Shown in pieces: positions 12,300 to 25,676 of a DNA stretch of 64,000 nucleotides. Origin of the DNA: Anodontia alba (taxonomy: Eukaryota; Mollusca; Bivalvia; Lucinida; Lucinidae); NCBI GenBank assembly GCA_964016985.1, contig OZ024824.1, positions 45,987,168 through 46,051,167 of the forward strand. Direction: 5' to 3'. Position 1 is the stretch's first letter. Each line of letters starts with the position of its first letter. The notes under the pieces are model-generated. The model ran no database searches and was not told where the DNA came from. It saw only the letters and a program-made list of their open reading frames with translations. The translations under genes and the position numbers were made by a program.

Positions 12300-12590
12300 T
12301 CTGAAAAACATTACGAAACACGTCTTTTCAAATATATTGAGAAATTTACCACCAAAAAATGAAATCTTTCAGATGAAAAATTCTGGTAGTTTTCATATTT
12401 CTGCTTAAAACATAGATTGTGGGTACTCATCAGAACTGCCTCGCTGAGGCATTTCTAATGAGTACCCATAATCTATGTTTTTGAGCAGAAATAAGAAAAT
12501 AAATGTATAACCCTGTAAACCCCAGTTTTACTGTATAAATGTAGGGTTTAAGAGGGGGTCAAAATTATATAGTTATGTTTTCGTGATGAA
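12300..12590 (+). repeat. Foldback-core repeat, copy in intron 4
   Basis: Inverted relative of 5149-5430, with central hairpin GATTGTGGGTACTCATCAGA. It lies downstream of mannosidase exon 4. Confidence 0.8.
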
Positions 12591-13654
12591 TACCAATAGT
12601 TTTCTTATTTCTCCACAAAAACATATATTATGGGTACTCATTAGGTGCTTCTTATAAGTTCCCACAACATATGTTTTTGTAGGGAAATAAAACAAATATT
12701 ATTGTAGATAGGCATTTTAACATAATTGTGTTGATTTTTTTGTTTTGTTTATGCATTATCAAAATAGAGCTTGACATTTCTGTCATGCTGTCTCCTTGTC
12801 CAGCTCTGCAAGAGATTATTCGAGACCCTGTCTTCAGAGAAGATTGAAAAAAATCACTGAAATATCAAGAGATTGTGTGTGCAAGCATGCCTATATTGCA
12901 GTGACAGATTTTTGCTTATGTGTGTAAACTTTATGCCTCCAACTTAGAAGGTGAGAGGGCATATTGCATTGGCCATGTACATCCTTCTGTCTATCTGTTT
13001 GAAATGCTTTTGGTATGGTTCATAACTGAAGAACCAAGTATATTAGGGTCTTGAAATTTAATTTGTAAATTGACGGTGATAAAAAAGCTGACTTGTTGAT
13101 TAATGCCTTTTTTTTTAAAAAAATGAAATACAGTTCTGTTATCATAATCTTTGAATAAGAATTTGAGCTAGGGTTTTGATATATTTCATATTGTTTGAGG
13201 CCAAGATGTAGATTGCCTGATTAACTTTATTGGAAAATGCATTTTGATTATCTGGTATACTGATAGAATTGATGTGTCAGCCATTTTGGTGATTGTAGGG
13301 TTATGCTGCATCTTTGAGGGACAAACTGCAGTTGAACATAGTGTTTTACTATTTCCGATCTAGTTATACTTTGTATGTGCGTATAAATCTTAGTTGACTT
13401 TGATGTTGACATGATGGTCGAATATAATTGATCACCAGTCACTTTTTCATCTTGTGACTGATGATCAGAAAGAGTTTTCATAGCCAACTAATGGGAAAAT
13501 TTCAATTTTAGGAACATATTTTTTCTCACTTTTTACTTTGATAGGCAAATGTAAAAAATGAAATACTAAGCTGTCTGTTTGGGTCATTTTAGATTTGTGG
13601 TGAATAAAGGGGAAGAAATTTGATAAAAAATAGCCTGAAATAAGCATTGCTTTC

Positions 13655-13800
13655 TGATAAGGCACTTTTTTCAGCCAGAAAGTACTGAATTTTTTCTTGA
13701 TTCTCCATGAAAAATATGCTGTGGGTATTCATTAGAAGTGCCTCGCAACGGTGCTTCTAATGACTACCCACAACATATGTTTTCATGGAGAAAAACTAAG
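13655..13800. repeat. Palindromic MITE (GTGGGTACTCATT family)
   Basis: Hairpin with core GTATTCATTAGAAGTGCCTC. Other, more degraded copies: 180-355, 3326-3403, 9160-9330, 21340-21430, 21760-21905, 23040-23160 and 28225-28410. Confidence 0.8.
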
Positions 13801-13904
13801 GGACTTCTTATGACCTACAAAATATGTTTCAGTGGAGAAACACCCCATCTTACCTGGCGTTATGAACAGGTACCTGGATGAGGGCTAAAATAAAAATGAA
13901 TATA

Positions 13905-14234
13905 CAGTTGACTCTCGCTATCTCAACCTCACTTATCTCGAATAACCCTTATCTTGAAGTAAAAATCTGGTCCCTGCCTAAACATGAAAATCTAACAACA
14001 GGTAAAAAATATTGTGGAAAAGAGGAGAAATTGCTCCTAAGGAGCAATTTCTCCTCTTTTCCACAATATTTTCAATACATCTCTAACTTCAAGAGTCCAG
14101 TTACACATATATTTGTTAAATGTGGTTAATTGAATTATTTTTTCCTCAATTCTGCAAATCTGATATGTCAAGGTAGGGATATCTCGAAGTATTTCAGAGA
14201 GTCTCTTGGAATTTGAGATAGCGAGAGTCGACTA
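13905..14234. mobile_element. pogo-like MITE with internal palindrome
   Basis: TA-flanked, ends CAGTTGACTCTCGCTATCTC and, inverted, TAGTCGACTCTCGCTATCTC. A perfect hairpin of about 30-bp arms (14008-14075, centre CTCCTAAGGAG) lies inside. Sequence differs from the other pogo-like MITEs here, so it is a separate family. Confidence 0.7.
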
Positions 14235-14254
14235 TATTTTAAGTCAACTGTTAA

Positions 14255-14605
<351 letters not shown>

Positions 14606-14657
14606 TGATGTGTAAAGCAAGAAAAAAGTCTTCATGGCATATGTGGGCAACAAATTA

Positions 14658-14990
14658 CAGTAAAACTTCATTTACTCAACACCACTGGCTTGTTTACCAT
14701 GGCTATTTCCAACTCACTTTTGAGTCCCTAGAAAATTCTCCCATAGTTAGGGATATTTTGTCATGAAGATGTATGTTGAGCATACTCATTTAAATCACCT
14801 CATTGAGGCAATGCTAATGAGTGCACTCATCATACCATTATTTTATAGAAGATCAAAAATACTTCCCTACTAAGTCATCCCCATTTGCCGCCCGACCTGG
14901 CACTATGATTAACCCTCAGTGGCTTGAACTACCCATGTCTAGAACAAATTTCCATGGTTCCAAGGATGTTCCAGCCTTTGAAGTTTATAG
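14658..14990. mobile_element. pogo/Tigger-like MITE, copy 2, diverged
   Basis: Shares order and content with 1897-2254 (for example TGATTAACCCTCAGTGGCT and AATTTCCATGGT), including the central hairpin near 14770-14840. Left end CAGTAAAACTTCATTTAC; TA flanks are present. It lies in the intron before the last mannosidase exon. Confidence 0.65.
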
Positions 14991-15621
14991 TAACATGATC
15001 TGACACTCTCTTGATCTACCATATTGAGTGGCTGTTCCCAAATGATGGGATCACACAAAAGGCATTATAATTGTCAATAATGCATACCTTGCACAAATGT
15101 GTGACAAATTTTGGCATGGCATTATTTCCCTAACACGTCATCAGAAGCAGCATCATGTAATGGTAACATTTGAAGGCATCCAAGTAAGTGTGCAATATGA
15201 ACTAAGTGAGCCAATATTGAGTGATATCTACATACTGACTTCTCTGATTTTATTGCACATTTTTATCATTGCCATCTTTCATAAAAGAGGGCACTATATA
15301 ATAGAAAGCTTTTGAGATCTGTACCTCAGCACCGCCTGCATGGTTGGGTAAAAGCTGTCACCAACGGGTTCTTTGTTGTTTCGGCCCTCGTTTGTATCGG
15401 CCTTGATTGGTTGACCATTTCGGTCAACTATTATAAACAACCGACTGAATTAGGGTAAAAGATAACCTCGCTGCAGTAAATAATTAGAGCATACAATAAC
15501 GTATGGCTTGCATAAAGGAAATATCAGCACACGATAAAAGATTACCTTGCTGCAGTTTATGATTAGCACATTATATTGCATGGCTGTCAGCAGCGAACTA
15601 TTAGCACACTATAAAAGATTG

Positions 15622-15908
15622 CCTTCTTGGTAACTCAGTTGGAAGCTCGTCCAACTGGTGATCAGGAGATTGCAAATTCAACCCCTTGTGTGTCGGCAAC
15701 ATTCTTGAAATATTTCTTTGTTCATTCTCTCCCTTTCGCTGACTCAGGAAGGGCAGTTGTCAGTTTCTGGTGAAGGAATGTGCACAATGCTGGTTAATCG
15801 AATAGAAGACTAAGCCTGCCCAGTAAAAGTGGGGTTAGGTAAACTGACCGCACTTGACGTGACCCCATTGAGTTGACTGGGCGGTAAAACTTCAACACAA
15901 ACAAACAT
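15622..15908 (+). repeat. SINE family A inserted in the 76-bp array
   Basis: tRNA-like head with AACTCAGTTGG (box A-like) and a decayed box B (GCAAATTCAACCC), then the family body and tail to CAACACAAACAAACA. Array units abut both ends. Confidence 0.85.
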
Positions 15909-16098
15909 TGCTGCTATATATGATAAGCATACAACAACAAATGACTTGCGACAGCAAAAATTTACAAGTACACGATAAAAGATTGCCTTGCTGTAGTATA
16001 TGATTAGCATACAGCAACATATGGCTATCAGCAGGGAAATATTAGCACACAATAAAATATTACCCTGCTGCAATATATGATTATCATACTACAATGTA

Positions 16099-17437
16099 GG
16101 AGGGATGTTCGAAATGAATTGCTTATTGTCCTCTAGCTCGATATCCACGTGGGGCACGATAAAAACCAATACATGCCTGTATAGGGTTATTCAATATCTA
16201 CACAATGGTGTATAAATGTACATGTTAGACTAAGTGTAAGACATAAAATTTGCCATTTGAATACACGCAGTCATTGACCACTGCAGTAAAAATGGTTGGT
16301 AGAAGCGGCGACAAAAAAGATGAAATGCGGGCTTACATCAAAGCACGCTCAAAACTTGGTTGTTCTTTGAAGAAGCTGATGACTGAAATTTCTACTGCTT
16401 TTGGACCTTCTTGTGTGTCTTATGACACAGTTCGGCGGTGGAAAAAGAAATTTGAGTCTGGTGTAGAGTCCATCAAAAATGCACCGAAATCAGGTAGGCC
16501 AAAATCTGCATCTCGTAAAGAAATCGTTTCCAAAATAAAGGAAATCATTGAAGGAGATGCCAGATTTACAGTTCGTGATATTGCACGAAAGGTAGGCATA
16601 TCACTATCAACGGTTCACCTTATTTTGAAGAAGCATTTGAAAGTCAGAAAGATTTCTGCTAGATGGGTGCCACATCTGTTGACTGATGAGCAAAAGAGGC
16701 AACGGGTTAAAGTGGCCAAAAAGCTGCTTCAAATGTTTCCAAAATATGACAAAAAGCAGTTAGCCAATGTCGTCACAGGTGATGAAACCTGGGTCCATTA
16801 TTTTGAGCCCGTCAGAAAGGTTAGCAATAAGATCTGGGCCACTAAACACAGCAAACGCCCAATAATTGCCAAACGTTCTTTGAGTACAAAGAAGGTTTTG
16901 TATGCAATCTTCTTCTCTGGTGAAGGAGTCGCAATAAAAGTGCCAGTGAAAAAGGGCAAAAGCATCACCGGAAAATACTACAAAGACGTAGTACTGAAGA
17001 AACTGAAAAAGTATTATCAGAAACGACGCCCTGCCACTGGTTTTAAATATGTCCGTCTTCTACATGACAATGCCCCAGCTCATACCTCCGCAATAGTTAC
17101 GGCGTTTTTGAAGAAAGAAAAAGTAACTGTTTTGCCTCACCCCCGTATTCCCTAGACCTTGCCCCATGTGATTTCTTTTTGTTTCCGAAATTGAAAGCAT
17201 TCCTTGCTGGGCGGAAATACCAGTCCCGACAGGGACTTGGATCTGCCATTCAACAGTACCTTATTACTGTGCCCAAATCAGCGTACCGTGACGCCTTCAA
17301 GAAGTGGACACATCGGCTGAAACTTTGCATTTCTAGCCACGGGGAGTACTTCGAGGGCATGAAATGAGTACTTTTTGGCTAACTTGAAATTTGAAGTCTC
17401 CAGATAGAAATAAGCAATTCATTTCGAACATCCCTCG
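16099..17437 (+). mobile_element. mariner element 1, with near-perfect terminal inverted repeats
   Basis: A 1339-bp element flanked by TA on both sides (16097-16098 and 17438-17439). The ends read GGAGGGATGTTCGAAATG and, inverted, CGAGGGATGTTCGAAATG; about 28 of 29 terminal bases match. Size, TA target and the encoded DD34D transposase all fit mariner. It is inserted in the 76-bp tandem array, whose units continue on both sides. Confidence 0.93.
16292..17367 (+). pseudogene. mariner transposase (DD34D), one frameshift
   Basis: The frame opens at 16250, but ATG 16292 (MVGRSGDKKDEMRAYIKA) gives the usual mariner length. N-terminal helix-turn-helix regions cover about residues 10-110, followed by the linker motif WVPHLLTDEQ. 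Catalytic motifs are VTGDETW (first Asp), LLHDNAPAH (second Asp) and, after the frameshift, LAPCDFF (third Asp), 34 residues after the second. The frame breaks at the C-run 17140-17144, where one base appears missing. The second frame then runs to TGA at 17365-17367. Everything else looks open, so decay is minimal, and a sequencing error in the homopolymer is a real alternative. Confidence 0.9.
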
Positions 17438-18381
17438 TATGCCTATCAGCAGGGAAATATTAGCATACAATAAAATATATCCCTGCTACAGTGCATGATT
17501 AGCATTCAACAACGTTTGGCTATCAGTAGGGAAATATTAGCACAAGATAAATGATTACCTTGCTGCAATTTATGATCAGCCTACAGAAACTTATGGCTTG
17601 CAACAGGGAAATATTAGAACATGATAAAAAATACCTTGCTGCAATTTATGAGCAGCCTACAGAAACTTATGGCTTGCAACAGGGAAATATTAGAACATGA
17701 TGAAAAATTATCTTGCTGCAGTATATGATTAGCATAGAACAACATATGGGTATCATCAGAAAAATATTAGCACATGATAACAGATTACCTTGTGACAGTA
17801 TATAAACAGTTTGAAACAACATTTGGCTTGCAGCAGGAAAATATTAGCACAGGACAAAAGGTTAAAGATTACCTTGCTGCAGTACATGATTAGCATACAA
17901 CATAATATGGCTATCAAAATGGAAATATAAACACAACTATACAATATTAGCTTGCCGCAGTTTATGATAAACATACAACAACATATGGCTGTCACCAGGG
18001 AAATATAAGCACAAGATAAAAGATTACCTTGCTGCAGTACACGATTAGCATACAATAACGTATGGCTTGCAGCTGGGACATATTAGCTCACAACAAAAGA
18101 TTACTTCCCTCCAGTACATAATTAGCATACAACAATGTATGGCTATCAGAATGGAAATATCAGCACACAATAAAAGATTACCTTGCTGCAGTACATGATT
18201 AGCATACATCAATGTATGGCTTGCACAAGGGACATATTAGCATACAATAAAAGATTACCTTGCTGCAGTTTATGACAAGCATACAACAATGTTCCAAACA
18301 GTAATTACCAAGCTACAGACTTTCAGTATATATGGTATGTTTATGTATGTGGTAGTGGTTCATAGTAAACTTTTAGTAGTA

Positions 18382-19679
18382 CGAGTGGAGTTCAATAAGT
18401 TTGTAGAACTCGGTATTTTTCTATACAATTCAAGATTTCTTTTTTCATATTTGTGCAGTGTAAACCTTTGTCAGTTGAATGATAACAGCCGTTCATTGAA
18501 CACATACATTTTTCGCTCTTACTTTTTGTTTGAAAACCTATACCCATAGGCAAAAATGGAAAGTCAGAATATTGAGTTCAGAGCAGTCATAAAGTTCCTC
18601 ACTGAGGAGGGTGCAAAGGCCAAAGAAATCCATCGGCGCATGGCTGATGTGTATGGTGATAGTAGCCCAAAGTATTGCACAGTGGCAAAGTGGTCAGCAG
18701 AATTTAAACATGGGCGAGACTCCTTAGAAGATGACCCAAGGCCAGGTCGCCCTGCCGATGTCATCAGCCAGGAGATGATCGACCGTGTTGAGAGACTTGT
18801 GCTAAACAATCGCTGAATCAAAGTTGCTGAACTTGCTTCAGAATGTGGTATTTCTATTGGAAGTGTTTACACTATAATCCATGAACATTTAGGCATGTCA
18901 AAAGTATCTGCCAGGTGGGTACCCAGAAACCTGACCATGCAAGATGGTCAGCAAAGTGTGGAGTCAAGTCAAGAACTTCTGGAAGTGTACAATGCCAATC
19001 CAGAAGACTTTTACACTCGCCTTGTAACAGGAGATGAAACTTGGCTTCACCACTGGGACCCAGATACTAAAAAAGAGTCCATGCAATGGAAGTGCCCGGG
19101 CTCACCCCCACCTAAGAAATTTCGTACCCAACCATCAGCCAGCAAGGTAATGGCAAAAGTGTTTTGGGACTCCAAAGGGATTATATTGATAGATTACAAG
19201 CCTTCTGGTACTTCAATTACAGGAGAATACTATGCCAATGTCATTAAACAATTAAGGGTTGCTATTAAAGAAAAACGAAGGGGAAAGCTAGCTGCTGGTG
19301 TCCTTCTTTTGCATGATAATGCCCCTGTGCACAAGTCCAGAGTTGCACAAGCGGCTGTTCGTGAGTGCAAGTTCGAGCAGTTAAAATCACCCACCATACA
19401 GTCCAGACCTGGCCCCAAGTGATTATTATCTGTTTCGAAATTTGAAGTCCCACTTCCGTGGAATGAGATTTCAGGATGATGATGAGCTCAAGGCTGCATA
19501 CAGAGGCTTGGTTTGAGGACCAAATAGACGACTTTTATTTCAAAGGCATAGATTGCTTAAAAGAAAAGTGGGCCAAATGCATAGAAGTAAAGGGGGATTA
19601 TATTGAAAAATAATGTTGAAACCATCTTCCAATCTGTGAGTTAAACCCCGAGTTCTACGAACTTATTGAACTCCCCTCG
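18382..19679 (+). mobile_element. mariner element 2, degraded
   Basis: A 1298-bp element between TA dinucleotides (18380-18381 and 19680-19681). The inverted ends read CGAGTGGAGTTCAATAAG and CGAGGGGAGTTCAATAAG, with about 30 of 32 bases matching. It lies just beyond the last clear unit of the 76-bp array and belongs to a different mariner lineage from element 1: the ends and the protein differ. Confidence 0.9.
18556..19613 (+). pseudogene. mariner transposase, broken by a stop and frameshifts
   Basis: Starts MESQNIEFRAVIKFL, with helix-turn-helix regions and a GRPADV linker. An in-frame TGA near 18814 follows LVLNNR. The next open stretch contains WVPRNLTMQD, VTGDETWLHHW and LLHDNAPVH. A frameshift near 19390 precedes SPDLAPSDYYLF (third catalytic Asp, DD34D spacing), and another near 19490-19510 precedes the C-terminal block, which ends at TAA 19611-19613. 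It cannot make a functional transposase as read. Confidence 0.9.
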
Positions 19680-19841
19680 TATATGTTTAATTATTACTGT
19701 TGATGTTTTTTATTTGTACTACATCCTTGAAAAAGTTAAAGTATGATTGTTAAGATTATTTATTAAACCAATAAAACCAGTTATTTTTTAGCAAGCTTAT
19801 TAGTTTGGTATTTTAGTTTTGCTTGTTTCTTTTATAGTTTA

Positions 19842-20024
19842 TTAACCCTAGTCCTGCAGAACCGGATATGTCCTGCCTTTGCAAACAGTGTAGATCCAGA
19901 TCATTTGGCACTGTTTGCCATTAAGTATGTGATTTTATATCAACAATCTGGATCAAGTAATCTGATTGGCTGAAAATTAGAAATGGTCATGGCATCTTAA
20001 TTTATTTAGCAGGACAAGGGATAA
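19842..20024. mobile_element. TTAA-type MITE, second copy
   Basis: Left end TTAACCCTAGTCCTGCAG, then GCAAACAGTGTAGATCC and TCTGATTGGCTGAAAATTAG as in the copy at 9679. The right end has lost its TTAA (AAGGGATAAA). Confidence 0.6.
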
Positions 20025-20052
20025 AAGTTGTATTTACTTTGTAGTGTTCATT

Positions 20053-20436
20053 TAGGGGATAACTGCATTCAAATTTGTGATTTGGGGAGGTAAAACGGCG
20101 GTTTTACGGTCGGAAATTTCGTTTTATGGAGACGCGTCAACGGAGCCATAAAACATAATTTACAACCATAGAATCGCCAATTTACCTCCCCAAATGACAA
20201 ATTTGAATGCAGTTATCCCCATTCTAATGCATTTATTCATTTTTTCTGTTGAAAAAATGTACTATTTGCACAAAGCGACAAGTGCTGTGAGCTGCGTAAA
20301 ACCAAATGCCGGCCAGTGAGAAGAGACATTAAGTAATGACGTTGGATTTCTGACAGTATATCGCAGAATATACCGTCACAAATTTTTGACGTTATCCAAT
20401 CAGATGTCGTGTTACATATGCAAGTGCATTAGAATT
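20053..20436 (+). repeat. 384-bp foldback element, copy 1
   Basis: The first 170 bp are a palindrome with arms GGGGATAACTGCATTCAAAT and its mirror. The inner part contains AAACGGCGG / CGTCAACGG. Ends carry inverted ATTCTAATGCA / TGCATTAGAAT. A close copy lies at 54451-54838 in the same orientation. Confidence 0.8.
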
Positions 20437-20611
20437 TCTATTTATTTCCCATTTAGCACCAATTGCCAGGGAAAGAATGACTCTTGATTAGACAATTCTA
20501 TAATTCTTGAATGACAGCACTGAGCCTCAAATTCCTCTTATAGAGACAAGACTGAAGATCAGACACCATTTTACTAAATTTGATGTATGGGGCTGGTACT
20601 TGACAGCTTAA

Positions 20612-20977
<366 letters not shown>

Positions 20978-22855
20978 TCTACAATTTTGTCTGTGTTATT
21001 TATTTGTGTATGAGATATGGTATAAAAAGCCTGCATTATCCCGTGTACAGATTGCAGACCCAGACCATCATACACTAGTCAGAACATAGCTCCACAGGAA
21101 TTGATATATTTTCAGAGGAGGCAACTCCAAAATTGTGATTATCCCCTTCTGAAAAGGGGTCAACTCTAAAAGGAAAGAATTTGGGGAGCAAATTCTTCCC
21201 TTTTACAGAAGGCCCCTGGTCAAAGCTGTGCAGAAAATCTACAAGAAGTCAATAATTATCTCCCATGTAAAAAGAGCTGTGAGCTGCATAAAACCAAGTT
21301 TCCAAGTGTAACAAGTCCCCTTTAGGTGATAATTATGGATATTTTTGTCTTTTATGTGCTAAAATGTATCATGAGGTTACTGGCATTGCCTGACAGAGAC
21401 AGTTCCAATGAGTAGCGTACATGATATGGTTTAGTGTATATATAACAAAATTTCTTTGATAATTTCCTTTATCTGGAATTATGGCTGGATCAATCAGCAG
21501 TGTGCTCAAAGAATGATTATCTTGTTTCTTTATGAAAAAATATTAACTGGAAATTTGTGCAAATTGGCTGAGTCTTTTCTCATTCCCATGATTTTCAAGT
21601 ATATATGTTTTCAAGCAGAAGCAAAACAAATCTCTAATCTAAATTTTTATCTCTGGAATGAACTTCTACAGAACTTCAGGCTTTGCTGTTATCAAGGTTC
21701 TGAGAGACACTGAGAAGCCTGCACATGTTTCAGTGCAGTTTTTTATACAGGCTAGTCTAAGTCTGTACTGTTTTACATCTCCATATGTGAGTGCTACTTG
21801 GAGAAATAGTTTTCTTACTTCTCCATAAAATCATATGTTGTGGGTGCTCAGAAATGCCTGGCCAGTGTGCTTCTACTGGGTACACACAACATATATTTTC
21901 TGGGGAAATATCAACACTTGTTTGGTTGACAGGAGCTAGGCAGTTTTCATATGGGATAATGTAAGTTTGCCATGCTTTGTTCCATTTGTGCATGTGTCAT
22001 CAGTCCGAATTGTATCATGTAAGAAAGAGACATTATGCTTGTGTATCCAGGGCAGTCACACTGTCTACCATATTCCCCCTAAATATTGGGACACCATTAC
22101 TCCTTGCCATACTTGTCCTAAAACTTGTACAAGTCTATTTACAACCTGTTGATGTGTCTCAAAATTGCGGACAATGTAGACCCTGATCAGATGCCACATT
22201 TTGTGTCATCTGAACTGGGTCTTCAGTTTGCTCAGACCTATCTGTCCCAAATCTTAGAGTAAATACAGTAAGCAGTGTGTTTGCCCTCAGTCAATACATT
22301 CTATAGAGGATATTGATTCTGTAAGCATACGGCAAGGATCAGACTGGATGTGCAGGCTGATCTTGGCCTTTACTTTCCTCATATGCCTCAAAGACATACT
22401 TTCCCTTTGACACAGTCCAGCTGTACTTGGATCAGATCTAGCAGCCACAGTCTGATCATCTGTGAAAAGCTTGCAGCAAGTAACGCTGGGCATTGGGCCA
22501 TGTCCCATTCAAATACATGTAAAAAATAGAATTTTTATGGGCCTTTTCAAATTTTGATGGGCCCAAGAATCCTTGATACCCACCTGAGATCAAAATAAAC
22601 ACTGGATTTGAATAGCTTGTATAGGGGGCCCAGCCAAAAATAAATTCAGTTTTAGTCTAACATTAATGGTTGTCACACAAAATGGATCTGGCCCATCCCA
22701 GGAATATCCCTGTGATCAGACTACGAATGTGCTGGATGATCTGACTCTTCGCTAGGCACAAATGTTCAAAGGTACATTTCTTCATGTTGCAGCTGAAATC
22801 ATGGTCTTATCTGTGCTACTGCAGGCTAGTATTAGAAAGCTCCAGATAAAACATA

Positions 22856-23034
22856 CAGTGAAACCTCCACAAATGATCACCTCTAAACAACAGCCACCTC
22901 CCTATAACAGCTACTTTTCTTATTTTCTAAAGTGTTGTGTTTACTATATATTAACTCTTTCTATAACAGCCACCTCTTTATAACAGCCTGTTTTGTGACT
23001 TCCTTAGAGTGGCCATTGTAGGGAGATTGTGTTG
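22856..23034. mobile_element. Short pogo-like MITE
   Basis: TA-flanked 179-bp element with left end CAGTGAAACCTCC and right end GGAGATTGTGTTG, imperfectly inverted. It contains repeated 'TAACAGCCACCTC' phrases. Confidence 0.5.
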
Positions 23035-23175
23035 TACTTTTCAACCAGAAAATTACTATTTTATTTGTTTCTCCAGAAAAACGTGGTAGGCAATAGAATT
23101 ACCGTAAGATTGCCTCATTGATGTAATTCTACTGAGTAAATAGAGAAATATGATATTTATCTTGATTCCCCTATT

Positions 23176-23480
23176 GCCAGCCTCAGTGGCTCAGTTGGAT
23201 GCACTCCACCTGGTGATCAGGAGGTTGTGGGTTCAACTCACGCCTGATCGGCAACATTCTTTCGTTGAGATTGATCATGAAATATTTTCTACGGTGATTC
23301 TCACCCTTCCGCTGATCAAGAAGGGCAGATGTCAGTTTCTGGTGAAAGAATGTGCACAATACTGGTTAAATGCGTACAGGACTAAGCTGTCCAGTAAAAG
23401 TGGAGTTAGGTAAACTGACTGCCCTAGACATGACCCCATTGGGTTGACTGGGCTGTAAAACCCTCAACACAAACAAACAA
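23176..23480 (+). repeat. SINE family A, full length
   Basis: Head GTGGCTCAGTTGG, box B GGGTTCAACTCAC, body TTTCTACGGTGATTCTC, tail CAACACAAACAAACA. Confidence 0.85.
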
Positions 23481-24889
23481 GTAAATTAATAACCCTATTA
23501 TCTGGAGCTGTGAACTGTCCGTGCAGGTCTTCTGAATTTTCATAGTTTATACTGTGTTTGTGAGGGGCCAGGGTGATATACTGTTTTCATGTTGTATGCT
23601 GTTACATTTTGGTCCTAAAGGGGGTATCTAATAAGCACTGCTTATTGGCAGTTTCTTGTTTACAAGTGAAGAACAGTAACAAAATGTGCAGACAGATAAG
23701 CCTCCATACCTGCACCTTCTGATCACAGTCTCTGCTGTTCTCTTACCTAGCTGCTGGGACTAGGAAATATCTGTAAAGAGAACAGTCTAGACCTGATCAC
23801 TGATTAGATGTGCAGGCTGATCTGTGCCTGCACTATTCATATGAAGTACCATAACAACCCTACAATTGGGTTGACATATCATAAGGAGGCAGTTTACATG
23901 AAATGTCAGACCCTATTTCCTAGGAAAAATAAGAAAATTTCATTATCTGCTGATTTTGTCTACATAATAGTAATGATAGTACTAAAGGTTAAATTCAATA
24001 GGTAACACTTAACATGCCATGCATAATTGTAGCAGACATTTGAATATGTTTTTTGTTTTTTAGCAAAAATAAGGCTTGACATTTCATGTGAATTGCCTGC
24101 CTAGCAGGCAATTTACATGTAATGTAAAACCTTATTTTCCCTGAACATAATAAAAAGAATTATTTTAGCGTGTCATCTGCGACATTTGTGATTGGCACTT
24201 TAAGGCTTAAAGATCCCTTGAATCAGACCATGTGAAAAGCAAAGTCTACACTATGAGCAGCCTGTCTGTCAGTATCAGAGCTTTGCTTTGCACACGTCTC
24301 TTTTGAACTTTTCATAATGTAAATAGGGACCAAGCTAATGCTGCCATGCAGTCTGGTCAGAGCTTCAATGTTCACACATTGTATAAGGCAGGGTTTGTCA
24401 TATTTTGTTGGGATCAGTAATGGTTGAAGGAAAGTAAGAATCCAGTCATACAATCCTGTGACTCATAAACTGTGATGTTTTAAGTTTTATAGCAAAGAAA
24501 TTCTTGTGATGTGTAGTCCAATATGGGTATAAATATTGGTGCTTTTGAAACTTTTATTTCTTGTTGAATTTGTAACTATATGTTATTTTTTTTATATTTA
24601 GTGTAGAAAATAGTAACAGGATTGAGACTATCCCAATTCCCAATTTTCCTGCTCAGAAATATGTTCATTAATCTAGGTGTCTTAATGGGTTATGGTAAAT
24701 GGATATATCAAGGACATTACTCTGACCTGTGTTTGCCCTTCTGCTTAAAATGGAACTTCTTTTAAAGGAAAGACTTAGCTCCCAAATTATTTACTTTAAG
24801 AGTAGACACCACTCAGAAGGAAGGAAAAACAATTTTGACAGAGTTACTTCTTCTGAAAGTGTATCCATTTCCTTATTGCTTTACCTGTG

Positions 24890-25127
24890 AGTCCTGGCCC
24901 CAAGGTTATAAAACTTTTTTCATGCTCAGCTCAACATAGCATGGAATTTTCTCTGCTAATAGATATGAAAATGCCAACAATAGTTGGCATTTTCATATTT
25001 ATTAGCAGAGAAATTTTCAGATTTAGCAAGAAAGAATTTGCAATTGTTAGTAATTTGAGATTTATTAGCAGGACAAATTTCATGCTCAGCTGAGGTGAGC
25101 ATGAAAAAAGTTTTATAACCTCAGGAC
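24890..25127. repeat. Foldback element (TTATAAAACTTTTTTCATGC family)
   Basis: Ends GGTTATAAAACTTTTTTCAT and its inverse. The inner hairpin ATGAAAATGCCAACAATAG mirrors into TTGGCATTTTCATATTTATT. Confidence 0.8.
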
Positions 25128-25676
25128 GTGGTTGTCTGAATTCAGGTTTCCTCAGATTTTACAGTATTTCTCTCACAGAATCTTTATCCGAAAATCACCA
25201 TAACATTATCCCTAAATGACTAAAAATTATTGAAGGGATGTTAATCTACTATAATATTTCAGCTGGGGAAATAAAATAAAAATGGATACTTCTGCTGTCG
25301 GGAGTGTTGATCATCAAAAGTTTATCTTCAGCTTCAAGAAATTCATTTGTTTCGAAAACTGAATATTAACTTTATCAGACAAACCAATTTGATATTTTTC
25401 TTATTTTTCTGAGAAAATAGGGTTTGGCATTCATGTGAATTGTCTCCTATTATGAAAACAATGCAATGAAAGCCTATCTAATGAAAACATTATCTAGCCT
25501 AATGTTCTGAGAAATATATGAAATAAAATAGTCTGATGTGTGGTCTGCTGCTATATAAGTCAGTAGGTTAAAGGTTAAGGATTGGAGTTGTTGTTATTGT
25601 AATACTTTTTTTAATTAGGATTTGATTACCATGAATTCTTGTTATCTTTGACTGTCTGAGCTGCCATTTTATTATT

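Larger units (their letters stand above)
15452..18300. repeat. 76-bp tandem array, interrupted by insertions
   Basis: The unit is about 76 bp, with phrases AAAGATTACCTTGCTGCAGT, ATGATTAGCATACAACAA and GGAAATATTAGCACA. Units vary by substitutions and small indels. A SINE (15622-15908) and mariner 1 (16099-17437) are inserted; without them about 1.2 kb of array remains. Confidence 0.85.

Noticed and set aside
15452..18300. Regularly spaced repeats resembling a CRISPR array
   Set aside because: Repeats are contiguous, diverged units without unique spacers, in spliced animal DNA.
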